Shown one piece after another: positions 1 to 6,750 of a stretch of DNA of 64,000 nucleotides. The notes below the pieces were generated by a model, which saw only the letters and a list, made by a program, of their open reading frames with translations, ran no database searches and was not told the origin of the DNA. Origin of the DNA: Phaeobacter inhibens DSM 16374 (GTDB lineage Bacteria > Pseudomonadota > Alphaproteobacteria > Rhodobacterales > Rhodobacteraceae); contig NZ_KI421498.1 of assembly GCF_000473105.1 (NCBI RefSeq), positions 1,736,001 to 1,800,000 on the forward strand, given 5' to 3'. Position 1 is the first letter of the stretch; every line of letters begins with the position of its first letter. The position numbers and the translations under genes were made by a program.

Positions 1-526
1 ACCTCGGACCGGCCGAGGTGATCGACAGGCGCGCCCGACGCATCAGCAGCGCGGCTGTGACCGAGGTGATACACAAAAAGGCGTTGATTTTCCACTCCTG
101 CGCGAGCCGGGACAGGCCGCGCTCCAGATGTCCGCGCACATGCATACGATCCCGCGCGCTTAGCGTGTCTTCGACAAAAAACCGGCTGACCTCCCAGATT
201 GCAGCATCCTGTGGCGCCGCATGATCCAAGACATTTGACGGCAGGCCCGGCAGCAGCCCCAATTGCGCATCGCGCAACATATAGCTGGTGGTCATGCACT
301 GCGCCGTCGTCGGAGTCACCCGGAAACCACCAAGAACCGTTTTTCCTTCATGAACAGTGCAGTAGATACTTTCCGGCGTGTCGTACTGGTCAAACTCCAA
401 CCCACGCACATTGGGCAGGTTCCAGCGTCGCAACTGAACAAAATGACGATACCGCGCGCGCAACATCTCAGTGAAGAGCCCACCGGTCTCCGCAAAATTG
501 TCGAATGTAATTTCTGTCGACTGCAT
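1..526 (-). CDS. luxI: LuxI-family acyl-homoserine-lactone synthase (partial, C-terminus off the window)
   Basis: LuxI enzymes make acyl-homoserine-lactone signals from S-adenosylmethionine and acyl-ACP in the cytoplasm. The reverse strand is open from an ATG at 526 to the window edge, giving 175 residues; the family is usually about 200 or more, so the end is missing. The invariant family residues are all visible: R25, F29, W35, E44/D46, D49, R69 and the WEVSR segment with E112 and R115. Their spacing from M1 matches LuxI (R24, F28, W34), which supports this start, although the frame stays open upstream and no strong ribosome-binding site is seen. No luxR lies between it and the hybrid kinase upstream, so within the window it looks solitary. 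The acyl chain cannot be predicted. Confidence 0.9.
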   Translation of the reverse strand, partial: MQSTEITFDNFAETGGLFTEMLRARYRHFVQLRRWNLPNVRGLEFDQYDTPESIYCTVHEGKTVLGGFRVTPTTAQCMTTSYMLRDAQLGLLPGLPSNVLDHAAPQDAAIWEVSRFFVEDTLSARDRMHVRGHLERGLSRLAQEWKINAFLCITSVTAALLMRRARLSITSAGPR

Positions 527-620
527 CGCAGATCCGGTCAGCTGTTCCAGCCCGAATGCAAATGTACATTCCGGCAATTTATCGAAAATTCGACTCAACC
601 TATCCGGAAAGCGTAAATTT

Positions 621-632
621 TGAATTAATTCA
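621..632. promoter_or_regulatory. Perfect 12-bp palindrome upstream of luxI
   Basis: TGAATTAATTCA is a perfect palindrome in the 168-bp gap between the kinase stop and the luxI start, about 95 bp upstream of luxI. Position and symmetry suit a regulator site in the luxI promoter. It is AT-rich and lacks the CTG/CAG ends of classical lux boxes, so it could be chance or another regulator's site. Confidence 0.25.
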
Positions 633-694
633 GAATGACAGCTCCGCTTTTTGCGACGGCTTCTCATATTCGGTTCGCATCAGTCGCAATGCGA

Positions 695-2437
695 TCAGGC
701 GGAGCGCGCCGCCGGTACCGATGTGATCTTGCGAATTTCCGAAAGCAGTACCGATTTCTTGACCGGTTTGGACAGATAGCTCACAGCGCCGAGCCGTAGG
801 AACAGCTCCTGTTCTTCGGGCGCGGCGTTCGCCGTCAGCATAACCACCGGTGTCGCCCCAACCCGCCCGCCACGTCGCAGCATTTCCGTCAGGGTTTCCC
901 GGCCATCCATCACCGGCATTTTCATGTCCAAAAGCACCAAATCAAACGGTTGTCGCTCTAAGGCGTCCAAAGCCTCAGCGCCATTTTCTGCATCGGTGAT
1001 CCGCACTCCGCTGTTTTTCAGAAACGCCCGGACAACCAGACGATTGGATGTCGTGTCATCCACCAGCAGAATGGATAGATCGCCAAGCTCGCCCGTCTCT
1101 GCACGCGCAGTCTGCTGCGGCAGGACCTCCACCTCAGAGGCATCCAGCGCGGTAATAGGACACAAGAAAGTGAAGCAGCTGCCCCAGTCGCGGCCGGTCT
1201 GCACGGTGATATCGCCGCCCATGATGCGGGCCAGATGGCGGGCGATCGCCAGCCCCAATCCGGTACCAGGCACGTTGGGGGCATTCTTGTCCTTGGCGCG
1301 ATAAAAATCCGTGAAGAGTTTGGCGCTCTGCTCAGGCGTCATGCCCCGACCAGTGTCAGACACTGCAACGCGCAGCATCATGCGCCCGCCAATATCTTCG
1401 CAATCGGCAACCACCTCAACCTGACCGGTTTCAGTGTATTTTACAGCGTTGGACACCAGGTTTCCGATCACCTGCCGCAACCGCAACGCATCACATTCTG
1501 CGTAGTCCGGGACACTCTGCGCCAGGCTGACGGCCAGCGCGAGCCCCTTTTCATCCGCCCGCGCGCGATACATTTCTACGGCGCTGGAGATCTCTTCCCG
1601 AGGGCTGGCAGTGGCAAGGTTCAGTTCGAACTGACCGGACTCAATCTTGGCGTGATCAAGAACATCATCAAGAATACCGGTGAGCGCCTGAGACGATTTT
1701 CGCAGGAGTTGCGTTTGCTCCCGCAGCGTATCGGATCCGGAATTTTCCTCTTCGATGAGTTCGGACATGCCGCAAATCGCATTCAGAGGTGTGCGAATTT
1801 CATGGCTCATCGCGGCGAGGAAGCGGCTCTTAGCGCGGCTCGCGGCCTCCGCCGCGCTTAACGCCTCGCGCAGCCGCGCGGTCAAATGGTGCTGCACCCA
1901 CATGGCGTGCACCATATAGGCGGCTCCCAGCAAGAGAATGACCGCAGCAATGATCATCTCGCCGGGGCTCGCGACGCGCAGCAGCGTCGCACAAACCATA
2001 TACCCCACGGTAAGGATAATCGGCACCGCAGTGATGATCCCAAAATAGAACCACGCAGAGCGCGCAACCACCGAATGATTGAGCGCGATGATAAGCAGCA
2101 TCGCCCCCATCAGTTTCGGGAAGGGTTCTGGATGCAGGAACAACAGCAACGACAGAGAATTGAAAACGCAGACGCCAACAAACGCAGAACCGGCGAAGAG
2201 GACCATGCCGCCGAGCGTGACGCCAGAAGACAGCCGCCGGTAGACCCGCAGACCCACCAATTCGACCAAAACGTAAGCCGTGTAGACAACGGCAATGGTC
2301 TGCAAGGACAGAAAATAGAGTGACAGCAGCGACACCAGGGTGATCGAGGCAAATCGGGAGGGAAGGTCCGACCGAACAAGCTTGTTCTGGCTGGCAACGG
2401 AATTCACGAGGTCTGGCGATAATGAAAACAAACGCAT
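695..2437 (-). CDS. Membrane-bound hybrid histidine kinase with C-terminal receiver
   Basis: Sensor kinase of 580 residues. Residues about 30-180 hold several hydrophobic segments, probably six membrane helices, followed by a short coiled linker. The HisKA dimerisation domain carries SHEIRTPLN with the phospho-accepting His212. The ATPase domain shows the N-box around N330, the DTGRG box at 361-365 and GTGLGLA at 391-397. A receiver domain from about 454 has Asp504 in LLDMKMP plus conserved T535 and K557. There is no PAS domain and no Hpt, so phosphate must pass to a separate Hpt protein. It lies 168 bp upstream of luxI on the same strand, so a link to quorum sensing is plausible but only inferred. 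The ligand is unknown. Confidence 0.93.
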   Translation of the reverse strand: MRLFSLSPDLVNSVASQNKLVRSDLPSRFASITLVSLLSLYFLSLQTIAVVYTAYVLVELVGLRVYRRLSSGVTLGGMVLFAGSAFVGVCVFNSLSLLLFLHPEPFPKLMGAMLLIIALNHSVVARSAWFYFGIITAVPIILTVGYMVCATLLRVASPGEMIIAAVILLLGAAYMVHAMWVQHHLTARLREALSAAEAASRAKSRFLAAMSHEIRTPLNAICGMSELIEEENSGSDTLREQTQLLRKSSQALTGILDDVLDHAKIESGQFELNLATASPREEISSAVEMYRARADEKGLALAVSLAQSVPDYAECDALRLRQVIGNLVSNAVKYTETGQVEVVADCEDIGGRMMLRVAVSDTGRGMTPEQSAKLFTDFYRAKDKNAPNVPGTGLGLAIARHLARIMGGDITVQTGRDWGSCFTFLCPITALDASEVEVLPQQTARAETGELGDLSILLVDDTTSNRLVVRAFLKNSGVRITDAENGAEALDALERQPFDLVLLDMKMPVMDGRETLTEMLRRGGRVGATPVVMLTANAAPEEQELFLRLGAVSYLSKPVKKSVLLSEIRKITSVPAARSA

Positions 2438-2885
2438 CCTCCCTTCCGGTTTTCCCTGGCCACCTCCCCACCGTCGCGTTCACGCGTCAAAGGCGAGCAT
2501 CACCTAATTTGACAACAGCTATCCGATTCGCTCGTACCGTTAAATTGCGGTCAAATGGTGACAGATGACTTAATATTGCCGAGCGGACCTTAACGACAGG
2601 CTGATCAAACTCAACTTTTAGCGAGAAAGACAGCCCCAACCCGGATAGGAATATCCCCCCACAAGAAACTCAACCATGGCGGCTTTGAGCCACATGATTT
2701 GTCACACAACCCCTCCCACGGGTGTCATGAAACCGAAGCTGTTTTGGGGTTATCTTTGGGTGCTATTGTTGCATTGTCTAGGCGCAACAATGCGCACCAG
2801 CCGCGGCCATCGCGACGCGTGTGAGAAGACACGAGGTTAAAAGCACGCCCTGTAAACGCACCCTAACAACGGTTAATTGGAAAGA
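2438..2885. other. Intergenic region with an 8-bp inverted repeat
   Basis: About 450 bases between the kinase start and the 3' end of tRNA-Thr; no convincing gene on either strand. It must contain the kinase promoter. The only clear structure is the inverted repeat ATTGTTGC (2765-2772) / GCAACAAT (2784-2791) with an 11-base spacer. It could be an operator or an RNA hairpin, but no T-tract follows on either strand, so it is not a standard terminator. Confidence 0.4.
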
Positions 2886-2961
2886 TGGTGCCCCCACACG
2901 GACTCGAACCGCGGACCTACTGATTACAAATCAGTTGCTCTACCAGCTGAGCTATAGGGGC
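2886..2961 (-). tRNA. tRNA-Thr(TGT)
   Basis: Read on the reverse strand the 76 bases fold into a complete cloverleaf: acceptor stem GCCCCTA/TGGGGGC (one G-U), D-stem GCTC/GAGC, anticodon stem ACTGA/TCAGT, loop TTTGTAA, and the TTCGAGT T-loop. The anticodon TGT reads ACN threonine codons, mainly ACA. The 3' CCA is encoded in the DNA. Confidence 0.97.
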
Positions 2962-2971
2962 CTTGGGCAGC

Positions 2972-3000
2972 GAGATAGCGCCTCTCGCGGGAGGGCGCAA
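2972..3000 (-). promoter_or_regulatory. Possible sigma-70-type promoter of tRNA-Thr
   Basis: On the reverse strand TTGCGC (3000-2995) and TATCTC (2977-2972) are separated by 17 bases, ten bases before the mature tRNA 5' end. Spacing is ideal but both boxes deviate from consensus, so this is a tentative call. Confidence 0.35.
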
Positions 3001-3339
3001 GACGAAAAATTCGTCTCGCGACTGAGAATTTCATGGCGGTATTTGAGTGCATATTTTCCCGCGATAGATCCCGCCCCCTTTGCGGTCGGCCAACCGGATC
3101 TGTCAGGTCTGAATTCCACCAGTTTGCGCGATCATCCTGGAGTTGGCAGCTGTAGCCATTTTGGCTGGTCTTTTTGACCAGGCCTGCGTTGCGGTCGGGC
3201 CCCAAATGTCAAATCGATCCAAAGCGATGCTGGTGACTGACGCAGAAATATATGATCATGCCATCAACCAGCTGATAGGGGCTGTCGCGTGCCAGCCATA
3301 GCCACGTGCTGACCGCCCTGAATAACCGGAAGCAGCCGT
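3001..3339. other. Intergenic region without recognisable gene
   Basis: About 340 bases between the tRNA promoter and the glycosyltransferase-like gene. Reading frames here show no recognisable motif and look random. It should hold the promoter of the downstream gene, but no clear boxes or hairpin were seen. Confidence 0.4.
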
Positions 3340-4329
3340 ATGACGGAAACACGTTTCAATATCATGATCGTCGGACAGGCGGGGCGGTTGCAATATGAGG
3401 CGGTGCTGTTTGCAGCCTCCCTGCGCCGATACGCCCCTGATTTTACAGGTCGGCTCTATGTGGCGGTTCCGCAACCTAGCGGGCTCTGGACCAAGGCCCC
3501 CAGCATTCGCAACAAGCCGGTGCTGGAAGCGCTGGAGGCTTTGGGAGCTGACATCTTGCCGTTTCAGTCGGTCGCCTTTGGCGAGAGCTATCCCTATGGC
3601 AACAAGATTGAGGCACTTCTGGCGCTGCCGGAGGGGGAGCCATTTGTGTTCTTTGACACCGACACGCTGATCACCGGTCCGCTCGACCAGCTACCGTTGG
3701 ATTTTAGCCGCCCTTCTGCGTCCCTGCGCCGAGAGGGCACCTGGCCGAAGCCGACACTTTACGGTCCCGACATGACCGGAATCTGGCGGGCGCTCTACGA
3801 TCGCTTTGGATTGGATTTTAACAGCAGCCTTGATCACAGCCAGCCTGAAAATTTCTGGCGCCGCTATCTCTATTTCAATGCCGGCTACTATTACGGAAGC
3901 TGTCCGCGCGTCTTTGGCCAGCGGTTTCTTGAGTATGCAGCGTCCATCCGCGACGATCTGCCAAAGGCATTGATCGGCCAGTCGCTGGATCCCTGGCTGG
4001 ATCAGATCGCCCTGCCGCTGGTCATTCACAGCCTCGGCGGGGGGCGTGCGACACTGCCCGAGGGCTATCTTGATGGGGAGATGAGTTGCCATTACCGCAG
4101 TTTACCGCTGCTTTACGCTCGGGAAAGCGATGATGTCGTCGCCGCGCTCGAGACAGTGGCCAGCCCGAACAAGATCAAGAAAGTTCTGAAACAATATGAG
4201 CCGATGAAGCGAATGATCTATCAGGGCCGTGGTGCCAAGGTACGGGCGATGTTTGATCGCGACAACCTGCCCCGCAAGGAGCAGGCATTGCGCAACCGGA
4301 TCAAATCCGCCGGTTTCTGGATGCGCTAA
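3340..4329 (+). CDS. Glycosyltransferase-like protein (GT-A type DxD), function unknown
   Basis: 329 residues, no signal peptide or membrane segment. FFDTDTL at residues 104-110 is the hydrophobic-DxD signature by which GT-A glycosyltransferases bind a nucleotide-sugar and metal. The preceding part (residues 5-100) alternates hydrophobic strands and helices in the manner of a nucleotide-binding fold, and a second region around 175-225 (YFNAGYYYG, LDPWLDQIALP) resembles the acceptor side of GT8-like enzymes that handle 'nucleotide-diphospho-sugar' substrates. The donor and acceptor cannot be assigned. It stands alone between tRNA-Thr and metY, with no polysaccharide genes nearby. Only a weak GGAAG precedes the ATG. 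It could be a structural homologue with a different role. Confidence 0.65.
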   Translation: MTETRFNIMIVGQAGRLQYEAVLFAASLRRYAPDFTGRLYVAVPQPSGLWTKAPSIRNKPVLEALEALGADILPFQSVAFGESYPYGNKIEALLALPEGEPFVFFDTDTLITGPLDQLPLDFSRPSASLRREGTWPKPTLYGPDMTGIWRALYDRFGLDFNSSLDHSQPENFWRRYLYFNAGYYYGSCPRVFGQRFLEYAASIRDDLPKALIGQSLDPWLDQIALPLVIHSLGGGRATLPEGYLDGEMSCHYRSLPLLYARESDDVVAALETVASPNKIKKVLKQYEPMKRMIYQGRGAKVRAMFDRDNLPRKEQALRNRIKSAGFWMR

Positions 4330-4504
4330 CCAGCCTCTCCAACGCGCTGCCTCCGCGGAAGAGTGCCTTAATTGCCCCTGTCGGATCGTGAGCGACGCGA
4401 GGGTAGCGCCAATTTGCAGCTTGCCTTACGGGGCGTGGCAGAGTGTTCTTACGCGCGAAACAACTTCCGACCAGTGAGGTCGACTATCCAGGGGAGCACA
4501 TCCA
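4330..4504 (+). promoter_or_regulatory. metY leader with hairpin next to the ribosome-binding site
   Basis: The 175-base region before metY carries a perfect hairpin CGACC(4468-4472)-AGTGA-GGTCG(4478-4482), eight bases before the GGGGAG ribosome-binding site at 4491-4496. Further upstream, around 4412-4445, a stretch with ATTTGCAGCTTGCC resembles part of SAM-II riboswitches, but the downstream GCTAAA element typical of that class is not seen. Regulation by a methionine-related RNA is therefore possible, not shown. Confidence 0.3.
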
Positions 4505-5797
4505 ATGTCTGAAGCGCCAAGCTACGGGTTCGACACATTGCAAATTCACGCCGGCGCCAAGCCGGATCCGGCCACCGGAGCGCGACAGACGCCGATCTAC
4601 CAGACCACGGCCTATGTGTTTCGCGATGCGGATCATGCGGCGGCCCTGTTCAACCTTCAGGAAGTCGGCTTCATCTATTCGCGCCTGACCAACCCGACCG
4701 TGGCCGTACTTCAGGAGCGCATTGCAACCCTGGAAGGCGGCGTCGGCGCGGTCTGCTGCTCCTCCGGCCATGCAGCACAGATCATGGCGTTGTTCCCGCT
4801 GATGGGACCGGGATGCAATGTGGTCGCCTCGACCCGGCTTTACGGGGGTACCGTCACCCAGTTCAGCCAGACTATCAAACGCTTTGGCTGGTCGGCTAAA
4901 TTCGTGGACTTTGACGACCCTGAGGCTGTGGCCGCAGCCATTGATGACGACACGCGGGCAGTATTTGGCGAATCTGTTGCAAACCCTGGCGGCTACGTCA
5001 CGGATATTCGCTCCATTGCGGATGTCGCGGATGCGGCGGGTGTCCCGCTGATCATCGACAACACCTCTGCCACGCCCTATCTCTGCAGTCCGATTGCTCA
5101 TGGTGCGACGCTGGTTGTGCATTCCACCACGAAATACCTGACCGGCAATGGTACCGTCACCGGCGGTGTGATTGTCGATTCCGGAAAATTCGACTGGTCC
5201 GCAAATGACAAATTCCCGTCGCTGTCCCAGCCCGAGCCGGCCTATCACGGGCTGAAGTTCCACGAGACCTTTGGCGGGCTGGCCTTCACCTTCCATGGTA
5301 TCGCCATCGGCCTGCGCGATCTGGGCATGACCATGAACCCACAGGCAGCGCATTATACGCTGATGGGGGTCGAGACCCTCAGCCTGCGGATGGAACGCCA
5401 CTGCGAGAATGCAAAAACCGTTGCCTCCTGGCTGGAGCAAGATCCGCGCGTGGACTATGTGACCTACGCTGGTCTACCCTCGTCGCCATATCACGCCCGT
5501 GCCAAGGAGCACTATCCCAAGGGCACCGGCGGGCTGTTCACCTTTGCTGTGAAGGGCGGCTATGACGCCTGCGTCAAACTGGTGAACTCACTGGAAATCT
5601 TCAGCCATGTCGCCAACCTTGGCGATACCCGCTCGCTGATTATTCACTCTGCTTCGACCACCCATCGCCAGCTGACACCTGAACAGCAGGAGGCTGCCGG
5701 GGCCGGGGCGAATGTCGTGCGCGTCTCTATCGGCATTGAAAACGCCGATGACCTGATTGCCGATCTGGATCAGGCCCTGAGCAAGGCGAGCAGTTGA
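4505..5797 (+). CDS. metY: O-acetylhomoserine aminocarboxypropyltransferase (O-acetylhomoserine sulfhydrylase)
   Basis: PLP enzyme of the Cys/Met metabolism family that condenses O-acetylhomoserine with sulfide (or methanethiol) to give homocysteine (or methionine). The 430-residue length is typical of MetY rather than the roughly 390-residue cystathionine gamma-synthases. HAGAKPDPATGARQTPIYQT near the N-terminus, YSRLTNPT at 58-65, D185 for the PLP nitrogen, and K210 in HSTTKYLTGNG (the Schiff-base lysine) are all present. The start has a good GGGGAG site eight bases upstream. It is a single gene ending at a strong terminator shared with the convergent gene. A methanethiol-oxidising cluster sits far downstream in this window, but no direct link is implied. 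Confidence 0.93.
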   Translation: MSEAPSYGFDTLQIHAGAKPDPATGARQTPIYQTTAYVFRDADHAAALFNLQEVGFIYSRLTNPTVAVLQERIATLEGGVGAVCCSSGHAAQIMALFPLMGPGCNVVASTRLYGGTVTQFSQTIKRFGWSAKFVDFDDPEAVAAAIDDDTRAVFGESVANPGGYVTDIRSIADVADAAGVPLIIDNTSATPYLCSPIAHGATLVVHSTTKYLTGNGTVTGGVIVDSGKFDWSANDKFPSLSQPEPAYHGLKFHETFGGLAFTFHGIAIGLRDLGMTMNPQAAHYTLMGVETLSLRMERHCENAKTVASWLEQDPRVDYVTYAGLPSSPYHARAKEHYPKGTGGLFTFAVKGGYDACVKLVNSLEIFSHVANLGDTRSLIIHSASTTHRQLTPEQQEAAGAGANVVRVSIGIENADDLIADLDQALSKASS

Positions 5798-5830
5798 GCC
5801 GCCAATCTCGAGCCAGTGTTACACCCTAAG

Positions 5831-5858
5831 GAAAAGGCCGGGACGTCCCGGCCTTTTC
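5831..5858. terminator. Bidirectional terminator between metY and SIMPL gene
   Basis: A perfect 28-bp palindrome, GAAAAGGCCGGGAC followed directly by its complement, ending in CCTTTTC on both strands. It lies 34 bases after the metY stop and 7 bases after the stop of the convergent gene, so it probably serves both. Confidence 0.9.
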
Positions 5859-5864
5859 TAGTTC

Positions 5865-6581
5865 TCAGTCGTTTGTCGGCAGTTTGATATCGTAAACCAC
5901 GGAAACGCTATGGCTGAAATTCAGCTCCCCCGCCTCGATTGGCATTGGGGCGCTGCGGGCCATCTCCATCGCCATCATCGGCTGACCACCGCCGGTGTCG
6001 CGATCATGAATTGACCGCACAGGGCCCAGCTCAACTCCGGCGGCTTCTGCCAGTTGGGCTGCTTTGCGCCGCGCATCCTTCACAGCGGCGCCGCGGATCT
6101 GGTCCTGCACTTTGGCCGGATCGGCAACACCGAAACTCAACCCACGGAAATCATTGGCGCCAACCTTCAGCACCTGATCCAGCACCTCGCCCAGCCGATC
6201 CAGATCACGTATGCGCAGGGCCAGGGTATTGGAGGCATTGAACCCGGTGATTTTGCGGCGCCCGTCGGAATAACTGCGATCCTGCGACCATACAGGGTTC
6301 AGCGAAATCTGCTGGGTCTGCATATCTTCTGCGGCAATGCCGGCCGCGCGCAACTCATCGACCACCGCGACCATCTTGGTGGAGACGGCGGACATGGCCA
6401 GCGCGGCCTCTTCCGCCTCCTCGGTGACCCCGAGGGTGATTGTCGCCAGCGTCGGGGTGACGGCGATACGCGCCTCGCCGGTGACCGAGATCTGGCGATC
6501 CACCGGGGTTTCCTGCGCATGGGCAAGCCCTGTTGCCAGCAGAACCGCCAGCGCGGAGGCAAAGATATGTCTAGCTTTCAT
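5865..6581 (-). CDS. Exported SIMPL-domain (DUF541) protein
   Basis: 238 residues from the ATG at 6581, which is preceded by AAGGAG; longer upstream frames lack a ribosome site and would bury the signal peptide. Residues 1-22 form a Sec signal peptide with AHA before the mature QE start, so the protein is probably periplasmic. The rest matches the SIMPL/DUF541 pattern: ISVTGEA at the start of the mature domain, LGVTEEAEEAA, a central NTLALRIRDLDRLGEVLDQ segment and a C-terminal FSHSVSVVYDI strand. Family members (for example Brucella BP26 and E. coli YggE) are oligomeric envelope proteins linked to stress, with no defined enzymatic activity. Confidence 0.9.
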   Translation of the reverse strand: MKARHIFASALAVLLATGLAHAQETPVDRQISVTGEARIAVTPTLATITLGVTEEAEEAALAMSAVSTKMVAVVDELRAAGIAAEDMQTQQISLNPVWSQDRSYSDGRRKITGFNASNTLALRIRDLDRLGEVLDQVLKVGANDFRGLSFGVADPAKVQDQIRGAAVKDARRKAAQLAEAAGVELGPVRSIHDRDTGGGQPMMAMEMARSAPMPIEAGELNFSHSVSVVYDIKLPTND

Positions 6582-6750
6582 CGAACTGCTCCTTTTCTGG
6601 GGTGTAACATGGGGATGGCAATTGACCGCCTGCAAGGGGGAAATCGTGTCTTTTCCTTTCCCTTGCGCGCGCTCTGCCTTATGGTCTGCGCCAAGATCGC
6701 CCTGCCACACAGGGGTATGGGCATACTAAAGCTGAAGGCGTGTTTGCATC

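Noticed and set aside
199-616. Forward-strand frames in the first 600 bases
   Set aside because: They are antisense to the luxI gene, which has a full set of family residues; the forward translations look like random low-complexity sequence.
2765-2791. 8-bp inverted repeat as terminator of tRNA-Thr
   Set aside because: It lies almost 100 bases beyond the tRNA and is followed by no T-tract on the reverse strand.
4505-5797. metY as cystathionine gamma-synthase
   Set aside because: The length of 430 residues and the N-terminal motif are those of O-acetylhomoserine sulfhydrylases, not the shorter synthases.
5831-5858. 28-bp perfect palindrome as an operator
   Set aside because: Its position between two convergent stops and the flanking A/T runs mark it as a bidirectional terminator.
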